A stretch of 64,000 nucleotides of DNA from Eutreptiella sp. 'Long Island Sound 2002' (Eukaryota > Euglenozoa > Euglenophyceae > Eutreptiales > Eutreptiaceae), in assembly GCA_964036045.1 (NCBI GenBank), contig OZ038402.1:8634971-8698970 (forward strand), given 5' to 3'. Both the position numbers and the translations under genes were made by a program. Below, one piece after another: positions 31,008 to 42,254 of this stretch. The notes under the pieces were generated by a model, which was not told where the DNA came from, searched no databases, and saw only the letters and a program-made list of their open reading frames with translations. The stretch's first letter is position 1; each line of letters opens with the position of its first letter.

Positions 31008-31019
31008 CCCCCCTCCTTA
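31008..31019 (-). promoter_or_regulatory. Polypurine tract of element C
   Basis: The minus strand reads CTAAGGAGGGGGG next to the LTR start TGAAGCGGTA. The same tract-plus-start pattern occurs in E1. Confidence 0.8.
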
Positions 31020-32490
31020 GAGCAAACCCTGGGGGGGGCTCGATAACACCCAAGCATGGCAGCGGGTACCCAGGACCATCCCCTGAAGGGGGGGGGGGGG
31101 TGTCACATCCTCACTTCAGGCTGATTTACGGGTTAGGTTGCCCATCGCCATCCCACGGTAATACAGGTATGATGCTGTAATTGTTAGTAACTGCAAGTAT
31201 AGTATCAAGTATCAAGTCCCGGGTCCTGGCGGCTATTGTTCGGCATCCAAAGGACCCGTTAACCCATACCAGGCGCACCGGGTGCCGGCTGCGACGGTCA
31301 CCACCACAGTGGCAGTGGCATACACGGCCAACATAGGCGACACACGACGACCGAGGTGGTCCCACAGGTCGAGAGCGACCACAAAGATCCATCAGGCTAC
31401 CCCAAGCTTCCCAAGGCCCGCCGACTGGGGAGAGTCCCCACGTGTCCTTCCTCGGGCGCACCATGTCCATATCCATACGACGCGAGTCCAGAGTAGTACA
31501 GCCGACCGAGCTCCTCCTTAAGGGATCGGGCATCAAGGCCGTCTTTTCCCTCGCCCTATTACCACGAAGGCCATACATGAGGGAGTCCTCATGCAGTGTG
31601 GGCGGAGGCGTCGACTCCTCAAACCACCAGTTTCCCAGGCAGACTGACCGAGGTCAGGGGCACCGGAGGCCGCCATCCGACTGCAAGTGCGTCTGCGAAT
31701 CGGTAGGCTCACACTGGGACTGACAGTGGCGGACCGCTGGGAGTGTAGTCAGGCAACTGGGCTTCCCGCCTGGCGCCATCAGGATCTCCACATCACAGCG
31801 AATAGGGCACACGGTATCACGGGCACTCAAACAGAAGAATATGTACTGAGGTACTGGTCCAGGCTGGACCATATGTAAGAACATGTAAACGGCGACTCAG
31901 GGCGCCTTCGTAGTCGATTTGCATCCCGTCGGGGGGAAAAACAGTCCATACTTCAGTGATGGGCCGACATACAAATGCACATATCCTGGAGGGGCAGAAA
32001 AGCAAAACAACAAGCGGGGTAAAAAGGCGCGTAAACACACTCTGGACAGAGCGCCAAACCACGCCACGGTCAGGATAAGGCAAATGCAGGAGGGTGGACA
32101 GGAAAACGCCTGAGTTCAGGCCATATATAGTCTCGAGACACACGTCGACTGGTCTGGATTCCGCAAGTGCCATGGAACCAGACCACACACTCAAAAGTCG
32201 CAATGCCGATGACAGCGGCATCCGTTGCGCAACGTCGTATGGGCTTCAAGGCTCCAAGAGCTCAACAAATGTGAAGGCCAGTCGCCCTACCTGGTTTCCG
32301 AAGGATTCAGCAGGGGGGGAATGACGAATAGAAGAAGAGAGGGGCCATCCTCCTCTGGATTCAGCAGGGGGGGGTATATGGCCACTCTGATGGCAGGTCA
32401 CCGGAAGATGAAAGAGAGCAAGCAAGTAAGGTACGATCCGTCGGCCTCACAAGAGCTCAAAACGCATCAGGGGAGAGCTCGGGGCGCTGA
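31020..32490 (-). other. Element C 3' untranslated region
   Basis: About 1.5 kb with no recognisable gene. It has G-runs at about 31088-31100 and a twice-repeated GGATTCAGCAGGGGGG at about 32304 and 32355. Confidence 0.6.
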
Positions 32491-32787
32491 TCAGGCACCC
32501 CTGGCTGCAATCGCCCAGGTGAGTGCTGCCAAGTCCGAAACGTGGATCTTGGTCTTGTGCTTGCGGATGTACTCCATGAAGGGAGTATTGACCCGCGGCA
32601 CGAAAGAGGAGACGGGTTCCCAGGTGTCGTGGGACGGCCCATAGCCTCGCCAACGAACCTTGAACTCCAGACCTCCGGGTGCCGAGGCTTTCGGACGCTG
32701 AGCCAGGATCTTCTCGACTGTATAGTCGTCCTGCTCCGCATAATCGTCGTCCGAGTCAGCCTCATGTGCGGCGTGGCTCAGGGACAC
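32491..32787 (-). CDS. pol: Element C chromodomain (C-terminal part of Pol)
   Basis: 98 residues: an acidic lead-in, then a chromodomain (YTVEKILAQRP, LEFKVRWRGYGPSHDTWEP), the histone-tail reader that directs integration in chromoviruses. It ends TGA. It is in the same frame as the preceding integrase barrel (32791-33123) and separated from it only by one TAA at 32791-32793. The listed start is a GTG two codons after that TAA, so it is not an independent gene. Confidence 0.85.
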   Translation of the reverse strand: MSLSHAAHEADSDDDYAEQDDYTVEKILAQRPKASAPGGLEFKVRWRGYGPSHDTWEPVSSFVPRVNTPFMEYIRKHKTKIHVSDLAALTWAIAARGA

Positions 32788-32790
32788 ATG

Positions 32791-33123
32791 TTAACCACGG
32801 AGGTTGGGCTCCCGCACACGGAGCTGACTCTCGTGGCGCTCCCGGAACTGTCTGTGACCCACCTTGATGCGGTAGGTGTCCTCACCAATCCTGCGGACCA
32901 CCTTGCCGGGTGTGAACCAGGTCTTGGTGCGGTGGGTGCCCATGGGGCGGGGTCTGATCACCCACACCGGGTCTCCCACCCTGAACTTCTGCGCTGTCGA
33001 GCTCGGGGCGGACTTCTGACGCTCAGCATGCTCCTTCTCGAGTTGCTGGCGGATGTCCCGCGCCGTTTGCTCTTGCCGCGCGAAGAACTCCTTGGCGTCC
33101 ATGGCCATACCATCACCAGACAA
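32791..33123 (-). pseudogene. pol: Element C integrase C-terminal region
   Basis: Holds the integrase C-terminal helix and SH3-like barrel (FRVGDPVWVIRP, WFTPGKVVRRIGEDTYRIK). It continues the integrase of 32958-34112 after a one-base deletion in a T run near 33165. It ends in a TAA that interrupts the link to the chromodomain. Confidence 0.8.
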
Positions 33124-34112
33124 GGGAAGTCCCCTACCCAGGGGGTCCCTATGAACAGAATCTGGTGGGGGGACAAACCACCCGGTGTGGGGGTGTCATG
33201 ATGGGCCTTCAGAGCAGGCCACATCTCCTCAAACCAGTTCCGACCCGGATTGGTGATGTGGATCTTGCGCAGCTTCTCGAACAGCTGCCGTCCAGCCACT
33301 TCAGCACGGCCGTTAGACCGGCTGAGATAGGCGACGCTCTTGGCATGACGTATTCCCATGAGGGAACACATAGCCTTGAACCAGCCACCAGTAAACTGGG
33401 GCCCTCGGTCACTGCAAATGGTGCGGGGGATGTCAAAGACGGTCAGCCAATGACGAATCATCATGACTGCCACTTCCTTGGCAAGCAACCCCTTTTTGCG
33501 TGCCGGAACGGCTACTACGTAGCCACTGTGGCGATCCACACAGAGAACCACACAGTCAAAGGTCTCCTTGCCAATGTGAACTTCGGGCAGGGAGAAGACG
33601 TCCATGGCCACGCTCTCCATGGGCTGGTCAGGAACCGGGGTCCATTGGGCTTCCCCCTTGACGTTCCGGTTGTCGGGATTGCAGGCCTGGCAGACCGAAC
33701 AACCCTTCCTGACCTTCTTGATGGCGGTGTAGAGAACGATATGGTCGATCTCGAACCGGCACTGCATGTCAAGGGCTTGCTTCTTGACCCCTGGGTGCAG
33801 CATGTGGTGGTGCCAAGCTTCGCAAAGCTCGAGCACCCGGGACTCCGGTACTAGCAGCTTACCATTCCGGTAGAGCTTGCCATCTTCCTCGGTCAGCCCC
33901 TTTGGCCACTTCTGCCCGTCGTCAGGATCGGTCACAGCCCTATACTCGGCCGCAAAGGCCTCAGACTTGGCGTAATCGTCAGTCCAGTCGTCCTGGAGGC
34001 AAGACTGCGGGAAGAGGTGCTTGTCGGACTCAGCTCCCTCAGGGGCGAGTACGCTGACCGCTCTGCTCACCCTCGTTGCGAGGGGGGCATCCGCAGCCAT
34101 AACGAGAAGCAT
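32958..34112 (-). pseudogene. pol: Element C integrase zinc finger and catalytic core
   Basis: HHCC zinc domain (HHHMLHPGVKKQALDM ... CSVCQAC), then the catalytic core with Asp in VAMDVFSLPE, Asp in ICSDRGPQFTGG, and Glu in SNGRAEVAG: a complete D-D-E triad. After GGLSPHQILF the frame is lost by a one-base deletion near 33165 and the last 60 or so residues are out-of-frame reading. The 5' side joins the RNase H frame only through a -1 shift near 34145. Confidence 0.88.
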
Positions 34113-34144
34113 TTTACACCCTCCTCCTCCATCAGGCGCTCCGT

Positions 34145-37100
34145 TTAGATGATCCTCTTGGCTTCAGCGGTCTCAGCCTCATCGCCATGGGCAGAGATAT
34201 CCGTCATGCCCTTGCTGGCGGGATAGGCCCACCTACTGAGACAGTCCGCCACGGTGTTATCCTTTCCAGGAATATACACAACCGTGAGGTCGAACTTGGC
34301 CAAGGTCTCATGCCATCTTGCCCGTCGGGAGGCAAGACCTGAGGGGGTGTCCACGTGCTCCTTGTGCCACGACTGCAGACTCTGATGGTCGGTGCAGACG
34401 GTGACGGGATGGAGGGCTATGTACCCAGCCCATTTCCTGAGAGCCATGACGATGGCATACGCCTCCTTTTCTCGGGGCGTCCACGTCCGTCTCTGGCCTT
34501 CCGCCAGGACTCGGCTCCAGAGGGCCACGGGCACGTGCCTCCCGTCGTCAAGCACTTGCTCCAACACAGCGCCAATGGCGTAGTCGGAAGCGTCGGTGCG
34601 CAGGACGAACCCTCGGTCGGGATCCACGAGGTGCAGACCCACTGCGGATAGCAGCGCCTGCTTCATCCCCTCAAAGGCACGGTCGGAATCAGCATCCCAG
34701 ACCAGAGCCTTCTTGGACCCCTTCTTGGTCTCCTCTCGGTTGCCCTTGAGCATGGTCGTCATGGGGGCTGCATACTCGGCATACATTTTGATATACCCCG
34801 AGTAGTAATTGCAGAACCCCAGATACGCCCGTAGCTCAGAGACCGTCTTGGGCTTTTCCCAGTGCTCAATCGCAGCCACCTTGCCAGGTATGGGCTTTCG
34901 CTGCCCGTTCCCGACTACGTGGCCAGCGAAGACCACCTCGCTTGCCGCAATGGTGGCCTTGTCACTGCTGCCCGTGAGTTTGTGCCGAACCAGAAGGTCG
35001 AGCACTCGAGTGACGTCCCTCTCATGTGCCTCCTGGAGCTCCTCGTAGCTCATACTGGGGTCCCCGGACGCGATGATCACGTCGTCCACGAAGGGGTCCG
35101 CACAGTCACGCACCGGCTCAAGCAGGTTCTCCAGCATCCGCTGAAAAGCCGCATTGCCGTTGGTAACGCCCATGGGCATTACCTTCCACTGGAGAGGTCC
35201 AAGTGGGGTGCTCATGGCTGTGCAGGCACGGGACTCCTCGGCGAGAGGCATCTGATGATAACCATGTTTCAGGTCAATCACCGTGAAGATCCTCCGCCGG
35301 TGTTGCTTTTGCAGCATGTCCTCAATGAGGGGCAGCGTATAGCTGTCGTGCTGCGTTTGGGCGTTCAGGCCGCGGTAGTCGACCACGAGCCGCCACTCAC
35401 CGGCAACCTTCTTGGGGACGACGAAGCACGGCGAGGCCCACTCGGAGTGGCACGGCTCAAGCCAGCCTCTCTGAATGAAGTCACGGAGGATCTTCTCCAT
35501 GGCCTCTTTCCTCTCGCCCCTCAGGGCAAACTCCCGGTGACGATACACACGGGGGTCCTGCTTCAGTCGTATCTTGGCCTCGCCATACGGTCCACGCACC
35601 GGTGGGGGAAACACAGGCTTACCGCTGAAGAAGGTATCACCATACTTCTGCTTCAGCCTGGCCCTCAATGCCTGGATCTTGGGGCAGTCATCGGACTCCG
35701 CCATGGCTTTTCCGGGCACTTGAACCACGGAGCTTACTTGAGGGGTAGCGACCCCGCTCGGTTTCGGCTCAGGTGGTCTTCCCAGGGGGCCCGAAGGGCC
35801 ATCTCTGGTCTTGCCTCGGAACAGATCGCCGTAGGTGGGTGGGTTACCGCCAGGCGGCTCGTCCTGGCTGGACATGTAATCCAGCACCTTCTGAACGAAG
35901 GTATTCCCTTCATAGGAACCGGAGACGATTGAGTCCACTTCCCACCAGGCTTTGTCCTGGCCTTTGCCCTCACGCTGGTTTCCCCAGTCGTCAAAGGGCT
36001 GATCCATATACCCCTGAACCAGATCCCACTCCTCTTCAGTGAGGGGGTCTTCCGATTCCGAGTCTTCGATGTCAACAGGGCGAACCGCAAAGCATTGCCG
36101 CCATGGCTCCGCTATGATGCGGTTGACACACACGAAGTCCGTGGCGTCGGCCTGATCAAGGCCCCCATCCACATAGTGGAATTCCGTTGGCCATCTCTGG
36201 GGTGGCATGGGCTGTCCCTTAGCGTCCTGATAGACACTCTCTCCAGCCGGTAGGACGACCTTGTTCAAGGTCATGTTGGTCAATGAGGCTACCCAATGTC
36301 GGGTACTTTCCTCTTCGGTGCATCCCATAGGAACAACCAGCACTGCCTTGGAGCGGTCCTTGCGAATCTTCGCTATCGCTCTTGGAATGTGCCAACGGGG
36401 GCAATGGATCCACATCAAGCCCTGATGCGGACCCCAGTGCGTCTTCCACGCGGAGTCCTGTGCGCTCCAGTACTTCTCACACACCCGCAGATGGGCGGAG
36501 GTTCCTGAAGAGAACACATCCAGGGCCAGATCTGACGCTCCCAGGTCCGCGACCACTCGGTTCGCCACTTCCGGCATTACGCCGTACTCTTGGTTTGCTG
36601 GCTCAGCGGGCTCAGTGTCCAGCGCGGCCACTTCGAGCTGATTGCGTTCGGGGTGGATCCATTGGCATTCCACATGGTGCTCAGGTGACGATAGCCACGA
36701 GAGCTGGTCGTCCTGGTACAGGGTCATCGAGGCCTGGGCCGGGAGAACGCCGGAGTCCGTGTCCATCATGAAGTCGTACCCGACGATCATGTCCCAGTCC
36801 ATCTCGGCCTCGTAGAAGTGACCGTGCAGGAGGATTTCCTTGCCGAGGTCTGGGCGGCTCAGCTCACGATGGTTCACGAACTGCAGCCCAATGGCCGCTT
36901 CCTTCGTGCCTCCCACCATGTACTGGCCGTTCGCCACCTTCAGCCTGACAGGTTTCCGACTGTCGGTCAGACACTCTGGCGGAAGTAGGCCAGCCTTGAC
37001 CAAGCTGACCTGAGCGCCCGTGTCGACCAACACGTCGAAAACCTTTTCCACTTCCCCGCATAGGGCACGGACCTTAAGGTGCAACTGCCGCTCGCGCCCA

Positions 37101-37420
37101 ACTCGGCGCACGGCGTGCAAGCTCAGGATCTCCGGCCGTTCCAGAAGCTCAACAAGCCACTGGTGCAGGTCGTGGACAATGGGCTCAGGCTGCCCATCTG
37201 CAGCATCCAGCTGCGGTCCGGGTGATCCTCCGACACTCTCCGATAGATCCTGTAGTACATCAAACACATTCTTGGTCGCGAAGGACGGACGGGTGCAAGG
37301 GTTCGTGCCTTCACTTGCCCTCACCCCGCCTCCGCGACTGGGTGCCGGACCGGGCCTTCCGCCCGCGGCAGTCCCTTTGTGCTTATCGACTCCCGACTGG
37401 GATGGTTCGGCGCTTCCCAC
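34145..37420 (-). CDS. pol: Element C Pol: protease, MT-like domain, reverse transcriptase, RNase H
   Basis: 1,091 residues. Protease DTGA at about 133-136 and IVGYDF near 212. A DIRS-MT-like domain at about 296-430 has DVFSSGTSAH and, in place of NPPF, the degenerate IHCPRW (338-343), followed by AVLVVPMG. Reverse transcriptase has WRLVVDYRGLN, VIDLKHGYHQM and an intact FVDDVIIAS box (about 777). RNase H has RTDASDYAIG, TDHQSL and ADCLSRWAYP. The frame is continuous with gag, separated by one TAG at 37472; the GTG taken as first codon is arbitrary. It ends TAA, with integrase in the -1 frame. Confidence 0.92.
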   Translation of the reverse strand: MGSAEPSQSGVDKHKGTAAGGRPGPAPSRGGGVRASEGTNPCTRPSFATKNVFDVLQDLSESVGGSPGPQLDAADGQPEPIVHDLHQWLVELLERPEILSLHAVRRVGRERQLHLKVRALCGEVEKVFDVLVDTGAQVSLVKAGLLPPECLTDSRKPVRLKVANGQYMVGGTKEAAIGLQFVNHRELSRPDLGKEILLHGHFYEAEMDWDMIVGYDFMMDTDSGVLPAQASMTLYQDDQLSWLSSPEHHVECQWIHPERNQLEVAALDTEPAEPANQEYGVMPEVANRVVADLGASDLALDVFSSGTSAHLRVCEKYWSAQDSAWKTHWGPHQGLMWIHCPRWHIPRAIAKIRKDRSKAVLVVPMGCTEEESTRHWVASLTNMTLNKVVLPAGESVYQDAKGQPMPPQRWPTEFHYVDGGLDQADATDFVCVNRIIAEPWRQCFAVRPVDIEDSESEDPLTEEEWDLVQGYMDQPFDDWGNQREGKGQDKAWWEVDSIVSGSYEGNTFVQKVLDYMSSQDEPPGGNPPTYGDLFRGKTRDGPSGPLGRPPEPKPSGVATPQVSSVVQVPGKAMAESDDCPKIQALRARLKQKYGDTFFSGKPVFPPPVRGPYGEAKIRLKQDPRVYRHREFALRGERKEAMEKILRDFIQRGWLEPCHSEWASPCFVVPKKVAGEWRLVVDYRGLNAQTQHDSYTLPLIEDMLQKQHRRRIFTVIDLKHGYHQMPLAEESRACTAMSTPLGPLQWKVMPMGVTNGNAAFQRMLENLLEPVRDCADPFVDDVIIASGDPSMSYEELQEAHERDVTRVLDLLVRHKLTGSSDKATIAASEVVFAGHVVGNGQRKPIPGKVAAIEHWEKPKTVSELRAYLGFCNYYSGYIKMYAEYAAPMTTMLKGNREETKKGSKKALVWDADSDRAFEGMKQALLSAVGLHLVDPDRGFVLRTDASDYAIGAVLEQVLDDGRHVPVALWSRVLAEGQRRTWTPREKEAYAIVMALRKWAGYIALHPVTVCTDHQSLQSWHKEHVDTPSGLASRRARWHETLAKFDLTVVYIPGKDNTVADCLSRWAYPASKGMTDISAHGDEAETAEAKRII

Positions 37421-37471
37421 GTCACCATCCTGCGACCGCCCTAGCTCGGGCCCTTGGCTGCAGGGGCTCCG

Positions 37472-38758
37472 CTACGGGGCGTCGGTTGTGGAAGTAGGGG
37501 AAGTCTCCTCGGCATCAACCTCGCTGACGCCCTTCTTCCTTTCCCTTCTTTCCTTTCTAGTCTTCTTGTTCTTGTCCTTGTTCTGGTCGTTCTGGTTGTT
37601 CTCCTTGTTCTTGTTGTCCGCCCTGGGGACCCAGTTCCTCTTGATCTCCTGGATCTCCTTGGCCAACTCGGTCCCCTGCGACACCAGCTTGGAGAGCTCG
37701 TCCCTGTCCACCTCCACCTTGGCTTCCCGGATACCCGCGGGCGCACGCTTCTTCGACCCGTGCGCCTTCTTGTAAGCCTCCGTGTCGGCCTTGTGGACGG
37801 GGCATGTTCGGTGGTCATGGTTGAAGCCTCGCTTCCTCCCATAACACACGAAACAGCCCTGAGGGTGAGCTCGTATGAACTCCCCAAGGGACAGCGGAGG
37901 GTCGCCAATGCGGCGAGGGTCCCTCTTCTCCTGCTTCCTCCAACACTGCTGCAGGGGCTTCAAGTTTCCCGGTTTGCTCCCCGCGCTCAGGTTTTTGGCC
38001 ACGAAGGCACAAACGGCCACTTCGGCGGGCTCATCGTCGTGGTCATCGTCGACGAGAGTCTCGTCGCCGCCGGCTCCCGCTGGGTCCATGGCAGCTTCCC
38101 CGCCAGGTCCCTCGCCAACGTAGTTGACGTCGCGGTCGCCGGGCTTCAACCCGCGGGTGTGGTGGAGATCTCGGTACTCCTTGAGTACTTCCTCGCCAAC
38201 CCACTCCAGGATCTCGTCGCAGCTCATCCGCGCCGGGATGGGCTGCAGACGGATGGTCTGGCCGCTCAACTCACACTCATCAAGGCGCCACATCGCGGTC
38301 TTCTCTCGATCGCCCGAGACGGTGATGAGGAGAGCGTTCCGCAGGGAGTGCCGTTTGACATCCTGGGCCACATTCTTCCTCGTCCAAGCCACCACGTTCG
38401 TATGATACTCTTTGGGGAGCATCATTTTGACCGTGTGGCTGGACTTGGCCCGCTTGGATTCCTCCTTGGTGACCCTCTTGATCCATGCTTCCGGCAGCAT
38501 GGAGAGCAGGCGAGCCTGCTCGTCACCCTCGTTCCAGTCCTCCTCGTTGCGGCAGAAGAGGGTGTATTTCCCTCGGAAGTCTCGCCAATCTCGTAGGCGG
38601 ATCTCCCGTCCATCATGCTCAAGCTTGATGGACTTCCAGCGCTTGGCCGCCACCTGCGGAGCGTCCAGCCGCTCCTGCTCGTTGAGCCACTTCTTGGCTT
38701 CCTTGAGGGTCTTGATCTTCCCCTCCTTGGTCGCCATGAAGTATAGCTCGCCGAGCAC
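37472..38758 (-). CDS. gag: Element C Gag, capsid and nucleocapsid part
   Basis: 428 residues. Begins in the capsid helices (KEAKKWLNEQERL, then RDWRDFRGKYTLF) and includes a region with RNA-binding-like strand pattern (NALLITVSGDREKTAMWRL). An atypical Cys/His cluster (CFVCYGRKRGFNHDHRTC) replaces a standard CCHC knuckle. A basic Asn/Lys-rich tail follows. It is the frame-shifted continuation of 38422-41808, with the shift near 38790. It ends TAG at 37472-37474; downstream codons stay open into pol, suggesting readthrough. Confidence 0.82.
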   Translation of the reverse strand: MLGELYFMATKEGKIKTLKEAKKWLNEQERLDAPQVAAKRWKSIKLEHDGREIRLRDWRDFRGKYTLFCRNEEDWNEGDEQARLLSMLPEAWIKRVTKEESKRAKSSHTVKMMLPKEYHTNVVAWTRKNVAQDVKRHSLRNALLITVSGDREKTAMWRLDECELSGQTIRLQPIPARMSCDEILEWVGEEVLKEYRDLHHTRGLKPGDRDVNYVGEGPGGEAAMDPAGAGGDETLVDDDHDDEPAEVAVCAFVAKNLSAGSKPGNLKPLQQCWRKQEKRDPRRIGDPPLSLGEFIRAHPQGCFVCYGRKRGFNHDHRTCPVHKADTEAYKKAHGSKKRAPAGIREAKVEVDRDELSKLVSQGTELAKEIQEIKRNWVPRADNKNKENNQNDQNKDKNKKTRKERRERKKGVSEVDAEETSPTSTTDAP

Positions 38759-41700
38759 TTCCGGCAGGCGGTACCTGAACCGTCTGAAGACATATACTTC
38801 TCCGCATCCGCGGAAGGCATGTCCTCAGTGACGGTCAGCCCCCAATCGTCCAGCTTCTCCAAGAAGCGGTCGAGGTTGAGGGGGATGCCATCGTACATGG
38901 GGGGCTTGATGTCCTTCAAGTCTTCCCACACGGCGGCATCCGCGGCCTTAGAGACCATGAACGCCGGCCGCGAGGTCGACCGAGGTTCCCATCGTCCTCG
39001 CCCACGGACTCCCACGGCCGCCACGTCCATCTCCTCCATGTAATCCCTGTGGCTACGCCGCGGTTCCTCCATGTACGCTGAACCTGGATGTTCACGCCGT
39101 ACTCCTTCCATGTACGCATCCTCACCCCGGCGCCGGCGGCTGCGTTCAGCGGCCTCCAGTTGTACACCACGCGGCGGGCTGATGTCGAACTCCTCCAGGT
39201 CCAGGTCCAGATCCTCACCTTCGCCGACATCCCACTCCACGTCTCCTCTGGGGACCTTATCCCTGAGTCCACCATAACGCCTGCCAGCCATTGGGATTGG
39301 CTCAGGGGCTGGTGCGGGGCGCCAGGGGCGTACCGGTGTCCGCAGTGGAGCACGGCGGTTGCGGTACTCTGCGCTGAGCCACTCATCACGCCAATCCTCA
39401 CTGCCACTGCCGGGCGGCACGCGCTCGTTGCGGCGGCCCGCGCTGTGGTGAGAGGGGGCGGTGAGAGAGGGGGCACTGGCGCTGGGGCGACTCCTGGGGG
39501 CTCCGCCGGGGGCGTGGGGTCTGCCAGGACCTGGTCCGGGTCCCCAGCCGTCGTCCGACGAGCCAGACTCCAGGGGTGGGTGGTCGCTGCCAACGCTCCC
39601 ACGGGCTTCCACTGCGTCCAGCCTCTGCTGCAGGCCGCTGATAACCGTGTTCAGCGACCTGGTCTCGGCCCTGGCGATGTCCAGCTCTTTCTGCGCGCGC
39701 GCGGCGACCCTGGCGATGCGTTTCATCTCGCCCTTGCCCGTGTCTACCTCGCGCTCGAGGAACTGGACCCTCCTGCGGAGGTAGACAATCCACCGCCAGG
39801 TGGTATCCGGGTCGCCGTTCCCTGGTGGGTCGTCGGGGTCCCCAGGGGGTCCTCCAGGAGGGCCTCCGCCGGGTCCGCCCGGTCCAGGGGGTCCTCCCCC
39901 GCGCGGTGGTCTGCCTCCAGGGGGTCCACTTGGCGGGCGTCCTCCAGGGGGTCCTGATGGTCCTCCGCCAGGGGGTCCCGGTGGGCCTCTGCCGGGTCGC
40001 CTCGGTGGGTCCGAGGATGGGCGCTTCTTTGTGATGCCGAAGTCCATGTCGTCATCCTCGTCCATGTCGCCCCACCTGGGCGTCTCGGTCTCGGAAGACT
40101 CAGAGCTCCGGTAGGGAGGAGGGAGATCCTCATCCTCACCTTCCGGCTCCATGGGGACGTCTCCGCCTCCTCCGCCCGTCCAAGCCACCACTTGGCGATG
40201 TCGGCGGCCTCGTTCATCCCCTGTCGCTGGACCGTCGGTGGCGGTGAAGAAGGGGTCACTGTCGTGGGGGTATCCGCCCGCTGGCCTCCGTGGCCTCTCG
40301 GGGGTCTTCCCCTTACCCTTCCTCCGTCGGTGGGCGGTGGGGCCACTGCTCCCACTGCTGCCCGTGTCGGCCTCGTCCAGCGCCATCTTGGAGGAGGCGT
40401 CCCCTTCGAAAAGCTTCCGAAGGGTCTCCACTCGTGATCCTCCCGGGGGAGTCTCGCGGCGGAGTTTGGCCTCTGCCTCCTCCATTGCGGCGGCCGTGGC
40501 TGCAGCAGCTCGCGCTTCGGCTTCCTCCCGGGCACGAGCCGCTTTGGCTTCCCGGGCCCGCTGCAGCCGAGCCTTCTCCGCCTCCAACGTCGCCAGCTCC
40601 GCCTCTGTCTTGGCCTTCTCCTCAGCGACCTTCCGTCGCGCGGCCTCGATGGCGTCGTTCTTGGCGGCGTTCGCCTGGGCCTTGGCCGTCGCTTCGGCGT
40701 GGGCCCTTTCCTCCGCCTCCTTCTTTGCCCTCTCTTGGGCAAGCGCCTCTTCCAGCGCCCTCACCTCGGCCTCCTTGCAGGCAATGGCCTCCTGCGTCAG
40801 GCGGGCTTCCTCGTCGGCTGCCGCCAACTCACCGTTGACCTGGGCAGTCGCTGCCCCATGGGTGGCTACGGCCGTGAGTCCGGCCGCAATGGCCGCCACG
40901 GTCTGGGCGTGGATGGCCATGCCATGCGCCCACTCCGCAGCCTCCTCCTGGGCGATGCCGACGGCGCCCTCCACGGCAGCGCTGTGCTGCCTGGCCCGTT
41001 GCCGGGCGACCCGAAGGTTGCAGGGCACCCCACAGGCGCGCTCACAGGCGCGCGCCACGTCCCTGTCGGGAGCGACGCTGCTGCTGGAGCTGGCCTGGTC
41101 GGCTGGCATCCTCCCGCGGTGGGCCGACTCCACGTCGCTGCTTGGGCCTGCTGAGGCCTGCTGGGGCCTCAGGAGCAGCGGACGGGGCTTGGCCTTGGTC
41201 TGCTTGGCGACTTGGATGAAGTCGCCGAGGGTGGCATGGCCGGGCTGATGACCACCATTGGCCCGTTGGGGACTGGGGGCTGGGGTTCCGCCCTTGGCGC
41301 CTTGGGCGGCTTCGGCGGCCAGGGACTCCTGGTACTCCCGCCACTTCCGGTCCCGCTTCCTGTCCCCGGCGGACCGCTTCTCCTTCCCCGGAGACGCGCT
41401 GCTGCTGCCCTGCAGCCTGCGCCCGCTCCCCGGTTCCGGGAAGTTCTTTTCGATCATGTCCCACATGGAGACATTGATCGTGGCGCCCGACGGGTACGCG
41501 TTGGAGTCCTGGTCCTCCTCAATCCCGTCGGGGCGCAGCCCTTCGCCGGGCCTGTCCGGCCGGGTCCAGGTCCTCCAGCGCCTCTGCTGGAAGCGGAAGG
41601 CAAACCCTTCCGCCCGCAGGCAGTCCTCCACGGCCTGCAGGCGGTCGGGGGCCATGTCCGTGCGGAGCTCGAAGCTCCGGGGCATGCCGCCTTCGCACTG

Positions 41701-41808
41701 GGGGTGGCTGTGGCGGTAGTGCTGGTCCCAAACCAACCCACGCAGTAGGTGCGCTGCATGGGGGTGGGGCCGCGGCCACGTCCTACCCGCTTCTTGCCAG
41801 TTTACCAT
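38422..41808 (-). pseudogene. gag: Element C Gag, N-terminal part with coiled coil and Pro/Gly repeats
   Basis: Starts at a true ATG at 41808. Residues about 300-480 form an Ala/Glu/Arg-rich coiled coil. Residues about 620-680 are a collagen-like GPPGGPP repeat. A second short coiled coil and an Arg/Glu-rich region lead to the capsid start (PPMYDGIPLNLDRFLEKL). True gag sense ends near 38790, where the frame shifts; the last 120 residues are out-of-frame. The region is much more GC-rich than elements B and E. Confidence 0.8.
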
Positions 41809-42254
41809 GGCAGCGGGGGGCGTACTTGGTCTTGAGGTCCTTGGTGTGCACTCGTTCCACTCAACGAACTGGTGGTGGTTGTTGAGGCGGGTGCTGCAGC
41901 ACTGGGCTGGGAGTGCGGCTGGTGCTGGTCAGCCGTTGGTTGTGGAGGTGGTTGACGCGGCCTTGCTGGTCGGCCGATGGGACTCGCTGATGCAGGAGTC
42001 CTGGTCAGTCCACTTCCTTCACGGTCGCGGCGCGGTCAGGGCGTTGCTCTGGACGGCGCTGCTGGCTCCGTGACGAACTCGGATCGCGCTGCGAGCCGCT
42101 GCGCTGCGCTGCGAGCCGCTGCGCTGCGCTGCGAGCTGCGAGCTGCGCCGCGCTGCTCGGGGTTGGTTGCCCCGAGTGGCACGCGAGGGCTGGGTAACCC
42201 CGCGGCGGTGAAACGCTTTTGACGCGTTCCCGTGGGGGGCCGGCCACGGGACGC
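41809..42254 (-). other. Element C leader with short tandem repeat
   Basis: Lies between the 5' LTR and gag. It has a GCGAGCCGCTGCGCTGCGCT-type tandem repeat at about 42088-42145. The bases next to the LTR (GCGTCCCGTGG on the minus strand) do not match an obvious tRNA. Confidence 0.55.

Noticed and set aside
39088-41248. Several long plus-strand frames opposite element C gag
   Set aside because: High GC leaves few stops on either strand; the minus-strand frame carries the capsid and coiled-coil features.
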